DNA from: Proteobacteria bacterium UBA4656
GTDB taxonomy: Bacteria; Pseudomonadota; Gammaproteobacteria; Xanthomonadales; Ahniellaceae
Length of the DNA stretch: 12,505 bases
Assembly: GCA_002405525.1 (NCBI GenBank)
Contig: DHLY01000037.1
Span: forward strand, 72,436 to 84,940
Direction of reading: 5' to 3'
Position numbers and translations under genes: made by a program. The first letter of the stretch is position 1. The number at the start of each line of letters is the position of its first letter. A model generated the notes under the pieces. That model saw only the letters and a program-made list of their open reading frames with translations, searched no databases and was not told where the DNA came from. This document shows positions 1 through 8,070 of the stretch, piece by piece.

Positions 1-1760
1 CGCACGCCGCTGCAGGCGTAGGCACCGAGGTGCAGGTGGAAGCCGGCGACATCGCGCGCGGCGTCGAAGGCGGCGGGCTGCGCCGAATCGAGCGCACCGG
101 CGTGGAAGACGACCAGCGCCTTGGGCGGCCGATTCAGGATCTGCGCGGCATCGAGCCCGCCGCCGCTGGGCAGCACGCCCGTGCGCGCCAGGCCCACGCT
201 GTTGGCGTGGCCCGCGATTTCGTCGAAGCGCGCGCCGGTCGCGGCGGCGATCAAGCGCGCGAGAGCGCGCAGCCACGAAGCCTGCGGGTGCTGCACCGCG
301 AAGTCGCCGAACAGGACCACGGCGGGCTGCGCCTCGCGCAGGGAACGCGCGATGGCCTCGTGGGCGGCGCCCGGCTTCGCCGCGGCCACGCGGTCGGCCA
401 GCGCGGCCGGTACACCGGCGCCGGCGTCGGCAAGCACTCGCGCCACGGCGGCTAGTTCCTCGACCATGCGGTGCGGCGCGACGACGCGCTCGCCGGCCAG
501 GTCGAACGTGCCGTCGTGGGCCAACGGGTTGATCGCATGCACCGCCGCGCCGCGTCGAGCGGCTTTGCGCAGGCGGTGGCCGAGCAGCGGCACATCATGC
601 CGCGGGGCGATGCCCACCAGCAGCGCCGCCCGCACGCCCTCGATGTCGGCCAGCGGCAGTTCGAAGGCCGCGCCGGCGGCGTGGTCGGCGAAATCCTGCA
701 CGCGCAGGCGGTGGTCGATCGAGCCGCTGCCCAGTCCGCGTGCGATCGCGGCCAACAGATGACCTTCCTCGCAGGTCGCCAGCGGCGACACCAGCAGGCC
801 GGATTCCGCGCCGGCGGCCCTGAGGCCGGCGGCGGCAGCGACGATCGCCTCGTCCCACGAGGCTTCGACCAGCGCACCGTCGCGACGGACCATCGGATTG
901 ACGAGGCGGTCCTCGGCGTCCAGCCCCTGGTGGCTGTAACGGTCGCGGTCCGACAGCCAGCACTCGTTGACCGCCTCGTTGTCGCGCGGGACGGTACGCA
1001 ATACCTCACCCCGGCGCGTGTGCAGCCAGAGGTTCGACCCCAGCGCATCGTGGTAGCCGATCGACTCGCGCGCAATCAGTTCCCAGGCGCGAGCGCGAAA
1101 GCGAAAGACCTTGTTGGTGAGCGCGCCGACCGGGCAGACGTCCACCACGTTGCCGGACAATTCGGACTCCATCGCCTTGCCGATGTAGGTGCCGATCTCG
1201 AGGTGCTCGCCGCGCCCCATGCCGCCAAGCTCATGGGTGCCGGCGATCTCGCTGGTGAAGCGCACACAGCGCGTGCAATGGATGCAGCGCGTCATGTCGG
1301 TGGCGACCAGCGGACCGAGATCCTCGTCGGCCACCACACGCTTGCGCTCGACGAATCGGCTGACCGAGCGGCCATAGCCCATCGCCACGTCCTGCAGCTC
1401 GCACTCGCCGCCCTGGTCGCAGATCGGGCAGTCGAGCGGATGGTTGATGAGCAGGAACTCCATCACGTTGCGCTGCGAGTCAAGTGCGCGCTTGGACTGG
1501 GTGTAGACCTTCATCCCGTCCATCACCGGCGTGGCGCAGGCCGGCATGGGCTTGGGCGCCTTCTCGACGTCGACCAGGCACATGCGGCAGTTGGCCGCGA
1601 TCGGCAGCTTGTCGTGATAGCAGAAACGCGGGATGCGGATGCCGGCCTTGTCGGCGGCCTGGATGATCATCGACCCCTTCGGCACCTGCATGGTGCAGCC
1701 ATCGATCTCGACGGTGACCAGGTCCGGCGCGGCGTTGGGGGCGGAAGGCTGTGCGCTCAT
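1..1760 (-). CDS. nuoG: NADH-quinone oxidoreductase subunit G, 3' end cut by window edge
   Basis: NuoG is the large iron-sulfur subunit of the complex I peripheral arm and carries electrons from NuoF/NuoE towards NuoB. About 586 codons are visible; the rest runs off the left edge. The start ATG is at 1760, 31 nt after the nuoF stop. The N-terminal [2Fe-2S] (N1b) ligands are C47, C58, C61 and C75. The N3 [4Fe-4S] motif HPLDCPICDQGGEC gives H107, C111, C114 and C120. The N4 (N5-type) ligands are C159, C162, C165 and C209 (DVCPVGALT). From about residue 225 a molybdopterin-oxidoreductase-like domain follows. The three clustered cysteines that bind the extra N7 cluster in E. coli-type NuoG are missing (WELIARESIGYHDAL); only C267 (NECWLSDRDR) remains. 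The frame was checked at three places and stays open, so the gene looks intact as far as it is seen. It is the last gene of nuoABCDEFG in the window. Confidence 0.97.
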   Translation of the reverse strand, partial: MSAQPSAPNAAPDLVTVEIDGCTMQVPKGSMIIQAADKAGIRIPRFCYHDKLPIAANCRMCLVDVEKAPKPMPACATPVMDGMKVYTQSKRALDSQRNVMEFLLINHPLDCPICDQGGECELQDVAMGYGRSVSRFVERKRVVADEDLGPLVATDMTRCIHCTRCVRFTSEIAGTHELGGMGRGEHLEIGTYIGKAMESELSGNVVDVCPVGALTNKVFRFRARAWELIARESIGYHDALGSNLWLHTRRGEVLRTVPRDNEAVNECWLSDRDRYSHQGLDAEDRLVNPMVRRDGALVEASWDEAIVAAAAGLRAAGAESGLLVSPLATCEEGHLLAAIARGLGSGSIDHRLRVQDFADHAAGAAFELPLADIEGVRAALLVGIAPRHDVPLLGHRLRKAARRGAAVHAINPLAHDGTFDLAGERVVAPHRMVEELAAVARVLADAGAGVPAALADRVAAAKPGAAHEAIARSLREAQPAVVLFGDFAVQHPQASWLRALARLIAAATGARFDEIAGHANSVGLARTGVLPSGGGLDAAQILNRPPKALVVFHAGALDSAQPAAFDAARDVAGFHLHLGAYACSGV

Positions 1761-1791
1761 CGCTGTGGTGTCCGTGTTCCGGGGCCGGCGC

Positions 1792-3117
1792 TCAGGCGGC
1801 GCGGGAGAGCTGCTCGTCGACCAGCGAGCGCTTGTGCACGATGTAGTGCTCGAACTCGTGCCAGAAGTGGCGCAGGAAGCCCTGCACCGGCCACGCAGCG
1901 GCCTCGCCGAAGGCGCAGATCGTATGGCCCTCGATCTGGCCGGCGGCCTGCTTGAGCAGGTGCAGGTCGTCCATCGAGGCCTCGCCGTCGACGATGCGCG
2001 TCAGCAGGCGGTACATCCAGCCCGTGCCCTCGCGGCAGGGCGTGCACTGACCGCAGCTCTCGTGGTAATAGAACCGAGCGATGCGCTGGCACGCGCGCAC
2101 CATGCAGGTGCTGTCGTCCATCACGATCACTGCCCCGGACCCGAGCCCCGATCCGGCCCGCTGCAGGGCGTCAAAATCCATGCTGATCGACATCATCGTC
2201 GCCGCCGGCAGCACCGGCATCGACGAACCGCCCGGGATCACGGCCTTGAGCACCCGCCCCGGCCGCATCCCGCCGGCCATCTCCAGCAGGTCCGCGAACG
2301 GCGTCCCGAGCGGAACCTCGTAGTTGCCCGGCCGCCGCACGTGGCCCGACACCGAGAAGCACTTCGGACCGCCGTTGTTCGGCTTGCCGATGCCGAGGAA
2401 CCACTCGGAACCGTTGCGAACGATCGCCGGGACCGAAGCGAAGGTTTCGGTGTTGTTGATCGTGGTCGGCTTGCCGTACAGGCCGAAGTTCGCCGGAAAC
2501 GGCGGCTTGAACCGCGGCTGGCCTTTCTTGCCCTCCAGCGACTCCATCAGGGCGGTTTCCTCGCCGCAGATGTAGGCGCCGGCGCCGAGCGCCGCGTGCA
2601 GGTCGTAGGAGAAGCCGCTGCCGAGGATGTCCTGGCCCAGCCAGCCGTGTTTGTAGGCCTCCCGGATCGCTTGTTCAAAACGTTCGAAAGGCTCGCGCAT
2701 GAACTCGCCGCGCATGTAGTTGTAGCCTGCGGTCGCGCCCGTCGCGTAGCCGCCGATGATCATGCCCTCGATCACCGCGTGCGGGTTGAAGCGCAGGATG
2801 TCGCGGTCGTGGCAGGTGCCGGGCTCGGACTCGTCCGAGTTGCACAGGATGTACTTGGTGCCCGGCGCGTTGCGAGGCATGAAGCTCCACTTGAGGCCCG
2901 TCGGGAACCCCGCGCCGCCGCGGCCGCGCAGCGCCGACTGCTTGACGAGGTCGATCACAGCCTCGCGCGTCATCGGTTCGGTGAGCACGCGGCGAAGGGC
3001 CTGGTAGCCTCCTGCCTTGAGGTAGTTCTCGTAGGTCCAAGGCTGCTCGAAGTGCAGGGTGGTGAACACCACGTTGTGCGACTGCGGCTCGAATCCGGGG
3101 TAGACCGCGTTGCCCAT
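1792..3117 (-). CDS. nuoF: NADH-quinone oxidoreductase subunit F (NADH/FMN-binding)
   Basis: NuoF is the NADH-oxidising subunit of complex I, carrying FMN and the N3 [4Fe-4S] cluster. The product is 441 aa, normal for the family. The FMN-site motif [13 protein letters not shown] is at residues 65-77, and the nucleotide-site strand [10 protein letters not shown] is at 92-101. The second glycine-rich motif [13 protein letters not shown] is at 178-190. The C-terminal cluster ligands are C355, C358 and C361 ([12 protein letters not shown]) plus C401 (HTICAFG). I chose the ATG at 3117, giving [12 protein letters not shown], because homology begins soon after it. The open frame continues upstream to 3522 only as a shadow overlapping nuoE. 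The gene starts 44 nt after the nuoE stop, with a weak GAG element, and its stop lies 31 nt before nuoG. All key residues are present. Confidence 0.98.
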   Translation of the reverse strand: MGNAVYPGFEPQSHNVVFTTLHFEQPWTYENYLKAGGYQALRRVLTEPMTREAVIDLVKQSALRGRGGAGFPTGLKWSFMPRNAPGTKYILCNSDESEPGTCHDRDILRFNPHAVIEGMIIGGYATGATAGYNYMRGEFMREPFERFEQAIREAYKHGWLGQDILGSGFSYDLHAALGAGAYICGEETALMESLEGKKGQPRFKPPFPANFGLYGKPTTINNTETFASVPAIVRNGSEWFLGIGKPNNGGPKCFSVSGHVRRPGNYEVPLGTPFADLLEMAGGMRPGRVLKAVIPGGSSMPVLPAATMMSISMDFDALQRAGSGLGSGAVIVMDDSTCMVRACQRIARFYYHESCGQCTPCREGTGWMYRLLTRIVDGEASMDDLHLLKQAAGQIEGHTICAFGEAAAWPVQGFLRHFWHEFEHYIVHKRSLVDEQLSRAA

Positions 3118-3161
3118 GGGGGTTGATCTCGCTGCCGCGCGGGCGAACCGCGCGCGTGGTT

Positions 3162-3689
3162 TCAAGTCAGGGAATCGAGGACCAGGTCCAGCGATTCCGG
3201 CGTCAGGTTCTCGTGATAGTGGCCGTCCACGAGGGCCATCGGCGCGCGCACGCAGGCCGCAAGGCACTCCTCCTCCGCCACCAGGTGGATGCGTCCGTCG
3301 GGCGTGCTCTCTCCGAGTCTGATGCCCAGCCGACTCTCGGCGTGCTCGACCAGGCCCTGCGCACCGTTGAGCCAGCAGGAGATGTTGGTGCAGATGCTGA
3401 CCTTGTGCCGACCGCACCTGCCGAGATGGAGCATCGAGTAGAAGGACGCCACCTCGTAAGCCCAGACCGAAGGAATACCGACGTACTTCGCTACGGCGGT
3501 CACGATCTCGTCGGACAGCCATCCACCGTTCTGCTCCTGCGCGGCCATCAGCGACTGGATCACCGCCGAGCGCCGGCGGTCGGCCGGGAACCTCGACAGC
3601 CAGCCATCGATCCTGGCCCGCGTCGCGTCACTGAGCGCAAGAAGCGGGTCGACGTCCCGCACCGCCTCGATGCCGGATGAAGACTTCAC
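3162..3689 (-). CDS. nuoE: NADH-quinone oxidoreductase subunit E (24 kDa, 2Fe-2S)
   Basis: NuoE is a thioredoxin-fold [2Fe-2S] (N1a) subunit that pairs with NuoF in the NADH dehydrogenase module. The product is 175 aa. Cluster ligands fit C-x4-C ... C-x3-C: C100 and C105 (SICTNISC), C142 and C146 (EEECLAAC). The segment around residues 69-92 ([20 protein letters not shown]) is typical of the family. I chose the GTG at 3689 as start: its GTGA overlaps the nuoD TGA by 4 nt, a common translational-coupling arrangement, and no in-frame ATG lies before the conserved region. The reading frame remains open far upstream (to 5087), but that part is out of frame with the clearly coding nuoD and nuoC. 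nuoF follows after 44 nt. Confidence 0.96.
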   Translation of the reverse strand: MKSSSGIEAVRDVDPLLALSDATRARIDGWLSRFPADRRRSAVIQSLMAAQEQNGGWLSDEIVTAVAKYVGIPSVWAYEVASFYSMLHLGRCGRHKVSICTNISCWLNGAQGLVEHAESRLGIRLGESTPDGRIHLVAEEECLAACVRAPMALVDGHYHENLTPESLDLVLDSLT

Positions 3690-4939
3690 CGGTCGATCTC
3701 CCCAAAGACGATGTCCAGCGTGCCGATCACCGCGACCACGTCCGGCAGCATGTGACCACGGACGACCTCGTCGATCGCGGACAGGTGGGAGAACCCGGGC
3801 GCGCGGAGCTTTACCCGGAACGGTTTGTTGGCGCCGTCGCTGACGATGTACGCGCCGAATTCTCCCTTGGGTGCCTCCACCGCGGCGTAGGTCTCGCCTT
3901 CGGGCGTCACGTAGCCTTCGGTGAACAGCTTGAAGTGGTGGATCAGCGCTTCCATGTCGTCCTTCATCTCCTCGCGCGACGGCGGGGCGACCTTGAAGTT
4001 GCGCGCCATCACTGGCCCCGGGTTGCCTCGCAGCCACTGCACGCATTGACGGATGATGCTGTTGGACTGGCGCATCTCCTCCACCCGCACGAGATAGCGG
4101 TCGTAGCAGTCGCCGTTGGTGCCGACGGGAACGTCGAAGTCGACATCGGCGTACTTCGCATAGGGCTGCTTCTTGCGCAGATCCCAAGCGATGCCGGACC
4201 CGCGCAGCATCGGGCCGCTCATCCCCCAGGCCAGGGCCATCTCGGGAGACACCACGCCGATGCCGACGGTGCGCTGCTTCCAGATCCGGTTGTCGGTCAG
4301 CAGGGTTTCGTATTCGTCGATCTTGGACGGAAAATCGGCGGTGAATGCGTCGAGGAAGTCCAGCATCGAGCCTTCGCGCCAAGCGTTCATGCGCGCAAGC
4401 TCGGCGCCCCTGCGCCAGGAATGCTCCTTGTACTTCGGCATCCGGTCGGGCAGGTCGCGGTACACGCCGCCGGGACGGTAGTAGGTCGCGTGCAATCGCG
4501 CGCCTGAAGCGGCCTCGTAGCAGTCCATCAGTTCCTCGCGCTCGCGGAACGCATAAAGGAACAGGGTCATGGCGCCGAGGTCGAGCGCATTGGAACCCAG
4601 CCACATCAGGTGGTTGAGTATGCGCGTGACTTCGTCGAACAGCGTACGGATGTACTGCGCGCGCAGCGGCGGCTCGACGCCGAGCAATTGCTCGATCGCG
4701 CGGACGTAGGCGTGCTCGTTGCACATCATCGACACGTAGTCGAGCCTGTCCATGTAGCCGATCGACTGGTTGTAGGGCTTCGACTCGGCCAGCTTCTCGG
4801 TGCCACGGTGCAGCAGCCCGATGTGCGGATCGGCACGCACGATGGTTTCGCCATCCAGCTCCAATACGAGGCGCAGCACGCCGTGCGCGGCCGGGTGCTG
4901 GGGCCCGAAGTTCATCGTGTAATTGCGGATTTCCTGCAT
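3686..4939 (-). CDS. nuoD: NADH-quinone oxidoreductase subunit D (49 kDa)
   Basis: NuoD is related to the [NiFe]-hydrogenase large subunit and, with NuoB, forms the quinone-reduction site of complex I. The product is 417 aa, the usual length for an unfused Nuo[17 protein letters not shown] opens the protein; H19 and Y68 ([11 protein letters not shown]) match the quinone-binding His and Tyr of the family, with the same 49-residue spacing as bovine His59/Tyr108. No nickel-binding cysteines are expected or seen. The ATG at 4939 lies 5 nt after the nuoC stop, and the TGA overlaps the nuoE GTG. nuoC and nuoD are separate genes here, unlike the nuoCD fusion of E. coli and its relatives. Confidence 0.98.
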   Translation of the reverse strand: MQEIRNYTMNFGPQHPAAHGVLRLVLELDGETIVRADPHIGLLHRGTEKLAESKPYNQSIGYMDRLDYVSMMCNEHAYVRAIEQLLGVEPPLRAQYIRTLFDEVTRILNHLMWLGSNALDLGAMTLFLYAFREREELMDCYEAASGARLHATYYRPGGVYRDLPDRMPKYKEHSWRRGAELARMNAWREGSMLDFLDAFTADFPSKIDEYETLLTDNRIWKQRTVGIGVVSPEMALAWGMSGPMLRGSGIAWDLRKKQPYAKYADVDFDVPVGTNGDCYDRYLVRVEEMRQSNSIIRQCVQWLRGNPGPVMARNFKVAPPSREEMKDDMEALIHHFKLFTEGYVTPEGETYAAVEAPKGEFGAYIVSDGANKPFRVKLRAPGFSHLSAIDEVVRGHMLPDVVAVIGTLDIVFGEIDR

Positions 4940-4944
4940 GGCGA

Positions 4945-5658
4945 TCAGCTCTGGGCCTGCGTCTCGGCGCGCCCCTGCTCGTAGCGCGAGTCGTGGCGGA
5001 CCACCCGCGGAACCAGCACGCGGGGCTCGATCGAGACCGGCTCGTAGACCACCCGTGCCTTGACCACGTCGTAGCGGACCTCGACATTACCGATCAGGGG
5101 GAAGTCCTTGCGGAACGGGTGCCCCACGAATCCGTAGTCGGTGAGCAGGCGTCGCAGATCGGGATGCCCCTCGAAGACAATGCCGAACAGGTCGAAGGCT
5201 TCGCGCTCGAACCAGTTGGCGGCCGGCCACACGTCGACCAGCGAAGGCACGGCGGGAAGCGCCTCGTCGGGCGCGAAGCAGCGCAGGCGCAGGCGCCGGT
5301 TGTGTGACTGCGAGAGCAGGTGGACCACCACCGCGAATCGCCTCTCGCCACCGGCAGCGGGCCTCTCTCCGCGCTTGAAACGGCCCGGCCCCTGCCCTTC
5401 GACCCCGCGGCTGAAGCCCTGGCTGGAGACGTCGGTGGTGTCCCACTCCACCTCGCCGTAGCCGAGATAGTCGACGCCGCAAAGATCGACCAATTGCTCG
5501 AAGCGGAAGTCGCGTTCGTCGCGCATCGCCCGCGACACCTCGACCAGGCACTCCGGCGCGACCTCGACAGTGACTTGGCCCAGCGGAGCGGACACGCGGA
5601 CGCGATCCCCGAAGCGTGCTGCAACGCGCTCGGGCAGGGTGGCTCTCGGCTCGCTCAT
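4945..5658 (-). CDS. nuoC: NADH-quinone oxidoreductase subunit C (30 kDa)
   Basis: NuoC is a cofactor-free subunit that packs against NuoD in the quinone-linking module of complex I. The product is 237 aa. The 30 kDa signature is at about residues 149-172 ([20 protein letters not shown]) and continues into [17 protein letters not shown] to about 188. A Gly/Arg-rich stretch at about 78-106 ([20 protein letters not shown] onwards) interrupts the N-terminal domain between two conserved strands; it looks like a lineage-specific loop. The ATG at 5658 has a strong GAGGAG ribosome binding site that overlaps the nuoB stop (8-nt spacing between genes). The stop is 5 nt before nuoD. The same frame stays open to 6060 inside nuoB, which is a shadow. 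Confidence 0.97.
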   Translation of the reverse strand: MSEPRATLPERVAARFGDRVRVSAPLGQVTVEVAPECLVEVSRAMRDERDFRFEQLVDLCGVDYLGYGEVEWDTTDVSSQGFSRGVEGQGPGRFKRGERPAAGGERRFAVVVHLLSQSHNRRLRLRCFAPDEALPAVPSLVDVWPAANWFEREAFDLFGIVFEGHPDLRRLLTDYGFVGHPFRKDFPLIGNVEVRYDVVKARVVYEPVSIEPRVLVPRVVRHDSRYEQGRAETQAQS

Positions 5659-5666
5659 CGGACTCC

Positions 5667-6199
<533 letters not shown>

Positions 6200-6209
<10 letters not shown>

Positions 6210-6559
6210 TCGAGCGCTCCCTTCTTCCACTCGTAGGCGAATCCGACCACCAGAATGCCGAGGAACAGCGCCATTGCCACGATCGCGGGCGCGCCGATCT
6301 CGTCGAACGCCAGCGCCCAAGGAAACAGGAACGCGATTTCAAGGTCGAAGATGATGAACAGGATCGCCACGAGGTAATAGCGCACATCGAATTTCATGCG
6401 CGCATCTTCGAAAGCTTCGAAACCGCACTCGTAGGGAGATAGCTTTTCAGCGCTTCCGCGGCGCGGCCCGAGGAGGCCGCCGAGCGCGAGCAACATGGTC
6501 CCGAGGACGGTCGACACCAATAGGAAGAGCAGGATCGGCAGGTAGTCGGACAGGAACAT
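6200..6559 (-). CDS. nuoA: NADH-quinone oxidoreductase subunit A (membrane)
   Basis: NuoA is a small membrane subunit at the junction of the membrane and peripheral arms of complex I. The product is 119 aa with three predicted membrane helices, at about residues 7-30, 60-80 and 88-108. The conserved loop between helices 1 and 2 holds [20 protein letters not shown], the family hallmark, which includes the Cys of the switchable ND3-type loop. The ATG at 6559 has GAGG about 7 nt upstream and a longer AGGAGGAG further out. It is the first nuo gene, starting 103 nt after the tRNA-Leu 3' end. I see no convincing promoter in that gap, so readthrough from upstream is likely. Confidence 0.97.
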
Positions 6560-6622
6560 CGGCGCCTCGCGTCTCCTCCTGATCGGACCCGGCGCCGTCG
6601 GGCCCGGCGGCCGGCCAACCCG

Positions 6623-6653
6623 CGCATGGCGAGCCTTGCGGCCGCGCCATGCG
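6623..6653 (-). other. GNRA-capped hairpin between tRNA-Leu and nuoA
   Basis: On the minus strand, 9 nt after the tRNA CCA, a perfect 9-bp stem (CGCATGGCG pairing with CGCCATGCG) encloses a bulged C and a second 4-bp stem (GGCC/GGCT, one G-U pair) closed by a GCAA tetraloop. No T-run follows, so it is not a standard intrinsic terminator. It could be a processing or RNA-stability element, or a partial attenuator limiting readthrough into nuo. A second, weaker 7-bp pairing lies at 6585-6605 (ggacccg with cgggccc, one G-U). Confidence 0.5.
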
Positions 6654-6662
6654 ATGCTGCAT

Positions 6663-6748
6663 TGGTGCCCAGGAGAGGACTCGAACCTCCACGGCTTGTG
6701 GCCGCTACCACCTCAAGGTAGTGCGTCTACCAATTCCGCCACCTGGGC
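6663..6748 (-). tRNA. leuU: tRNA-Leu (anticodon GAG)
   Basis: This is an 86-nt class II tRNA with an encoded CCA end. The acceptor stem pairs GCCCAGG with CCTGGGC, followed by discriminator A and CCA. The anticodon stem is CTACC/GGTAG around the loop TTGAGGT, placing anticodon GAG at 6714-6712. It therefore reads CUC and CUU leucine codons. A long variable arm (CGGC-CACAA-GCCG) and a T loop TTCGAGT are visible. It lies 18 nt after the secG stop, so it is very probably co-transcribed with tpiA-secG. The same secG-tRNA-Leu(GAG) pairing occurs in E. coli (leuU). Confidence 0.97.
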
Positions 6749-6766
6749 GTGGAAAACTCTCGAATT

Positions 6767-7213
6767 CTAACCGCTGCCGTCCTTCTGTGCAGCCTCCGGC
6801 GGCGATTCCGGCGTCGCAGGAGCTTCGCCGTCGCCAGCGGGCACCGCCGCGTCGGCCGGCGTCGGAACGGCAGGCACGTCGCTGGCCGCGGCGGGCGACG
6901 ACGGGGCGGGAACATCACTGGCCGGGGCTTCCATCGCGCCCATCACGCCAAGGTCCCCGGCGGGCGCGGTCGAGGCGACCCGATGGGTCACGAACATGCC
7001 GATCCCGAGACTGAGCGCGAAGAACGCGATCGCCAGCCACTTCGTCGACTTGCTGAGAAAGTTGCCGGCACCGCGGGCGCCGAACACCGTGGCCGACGCC
7101 CCGGCACCGAAGCCTGAACCGGCTTGAGCGCCGGCACCGCGCTGCATGAGGATCAGCACGACCATCGCGATGGCCACGCACACGTAAACGACGTTGAGGA
7201 TGGTCAGGGTCAT
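6767..7213 (-). CDS. secG: Preprotein translocase subunit SecG
   Basis: SecG is a small membrane subunit of the SecYEG channel that stimulates protein export. The product is 148 aa. Two membrane helices are visible, at about residues 4-23 and 58-77. Between them is the family loop LMQRGAGAQAGSGFGAGASA followed by TVFGARGAGNFLSKSTKWLA. Residues 81-148 form a Pro/Ala/Ser-rich, acidic, low-complexity tail with no recognisable domain; E. coli SecG is about 110 aa, so the tail is longer here. The ATG at 7213 lies 3 nt after the tpiA stop (TGA-atc-ATG), implying coupling; the ribosome binding site is weak (GGA). The stop is TAG. Confidence 0.95.
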   Translation of the reverse strand: MTLTILNVVYVCVAIAMVVLILMQRGAGAQAGSGFGAGASATVFGARGAGNFLSKSTKWLAIAFFALSLGIGMFVTHRVASTAPAGDLGVMGAMEAPASDVPAPSSPAAASDVPAVPTPADAAVPAGDGEAPATPESPPEAAQKDGSG

Positions 7214-7216
7214 GAT

Positions 7217-7966
7217 TCAGTCCGTGCGCCGCGCTGAAGCCGCGATGGCGAGGAAGTCCGACGCCACCAAGGAGGCGCCGCCGACCAGCCCGCCGTCGAT
7301 GTCCGGCTGCGAGAACAGTTCCGCCGCGTTCGAGGGCTTCACGCTGCCGCCGTACAGGATCGGCAGCGAGCGCGCGACTATAGCATCGAGCGCGGCCACT
7401 TTGCCACGCAGGAAGGCATGCGCGGCCTGTGCCTGCGCGCTGGTCGCGGTCCGTCCGGTGCCGATCGCCCAAACCGGCTCGTAGGCCAGCACGGCGCCGT
7501 GCAGCGCCGCGACACCGGTGGCGAGCACCGCGTCGAGCTGGCGGCCGACCACGCTCTCGGTGATGCCGGCCTCGCGCTCGGCCAGGGTCTCGCCGACGCA
7601 CAGGATCGGCGCCAGGCCGGCCGCCTGCGCGGCGGCGAACTTGGCAGCCACCAGCGCGTCCGTTTCCGCGTGGTATTGCCGGCGTTCCGAGTGACCGACG
7701 ATGGCGAACCGCGCGCCGCAGTCGGCCAGCATCGGGGCTGCGACTTCGCCGGTGTACGCGCCCTGCAGCTGCGCGCTGACGTCCTGCGCGCCGACCTCGA
7801 CCCGGCCAGCCGCGGCGTCGGCCACGATGCCGAGGTACGGGAACGGCGGCGCGAGGACGACCCGCACGCCCGCGGGCGCGTCGGCGGCGATCGTCGCGGC
7901 GAGTTCGCGCGCCATCTGCCGCGAGCCGTGCATCTTCCAGTTGCCGGCGACGATCCGCTCGCGCAT
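7217..7966 (-). CDS. tpiA: Triosephosphate isomerase
   Basis: TpiA interconverts dihydroxyacetone phosphate and glyceraldehyde 3-phosphate in glycolysis and gluconeogenesis, in the cytoplasm. The product is 249 aa, normal for this TIM-barrel enzyme. Substrate-binding N9 and K11 lie in AGNWKMHG. The catalytic His is H92 (IVGHSERR) and the catalytic Glu is E163 (AYEPVWAIGTG). The phosphate-gripping loop is AIGTG at 167-171, and YGGSVKPSN is at 205-213. I chose the ATG at 7966 because the family begins here and a GGAGG ribosome binding site sits about 8 nt upstream; an in-frame ATG at 8026 would add 20 non-conserved residues. It is the first gene of a tpiA-secG-tRNA-Leu unit. Confidence 0.98.
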   Translation of the reverse strand: MRERIVAGNWKMHGSRQMARELAATIAADAPAGVRVVLAPPFPYLGIVADAAAGRVEVGAQDVSAQLQGAYTGEVAAPMLADCGARFAIVGHSERRQYHAETDALVAAKFAAAQAAGLAPILCVGETLAEREAGITESVVGRQLDAVLATGVAALHGAVLAYEPVWAIGTGRTATSAQAQAAHAFLRGKVAALDAIVARSLPILYGGSVKPSNAAELFSQPDIDGGLVGGASLVASDFLAIAASARRTD

Positions 7967-7996
7967 GGCCTGATCCTCCGCGAATAAATCGCGCGC

Positions 7997-8025
7997 AGGA
8001 TATCGGGGCGACGCATGGCGGTCCA
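7997..8025 (-). promoter_or_regulatory. Candidate sigma70 promoter of tpiA
   Basis: On the minus strand, TGGACC (8025-8020, 4 of 6 matches to the -35 consensus) and TATCCT (8002-7997, 4 of 6 matches to the -10 consensus) are separated by exactly 17 bp. Transcription would begin near 7990, leaving a leader of about 24 nt containing the GGAGG site of tpiA. This is pattern matching by eye in GC-rich DNA. Confidence 0.35.
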
Positions 8026-8034
8026 TGTCGCCCG

Positions 8035-8040
8035 TAGAAT
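8035..8040 (+). promoter_or_regulatory. Candidate -10 box of the SDR gene
   Basis: TAGAAT matches the -10 consensus at 5 of 6 positions and lies 30 nt before the SDR start codon, in the 104-nt gap between divergent genes. No good -35 box is seen at the usual spacing, so the call is weak. Confidence 0.22.
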
Positions 8041-8070
8041 CAGCCCCACCCTCCCTCCTCGCGAGCGCGC

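Noticed and set aside
471..1955. Plus-strand open frame of 494 codons opposite nuoG
   Set aside because: It lies antisense to clearly conserved nuoG, is rich in Arg, His, Ala and Asp without motifs or membrane pattern, and ends inside nuoF; long antisense frames are expected in GC-rich genes.
1633..3126. Plus-strand open frame of 497 codons opposite nuoF
   Set aside because: Antisense shadow of nuoF, with no recognisable domain and shadow-like composition.
3118..3522. Upstream extension of nuoF
   Set aside because: It overlaps nuoE, which has its full 2Fe-2S ligand set in another frame; nuoF homology begins at [11 protein letters not shown].
3690..5087. Upstream extension of the nuoE frame, as if a 641-aa fusion
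   Set aside because: The added part is out of frame with nuoD and nuoC, whose catalytic motifs and lengths are intact; the real start is the GTG at 3689.
6585..6605. Second inverted repeat before nuoA as a terminator
   Set aside because: Only 7 bp with a G-U pair, no T-run, and a GC-only setting; chance pairing is likely, so it is mentioned only with the stronger hairpin.
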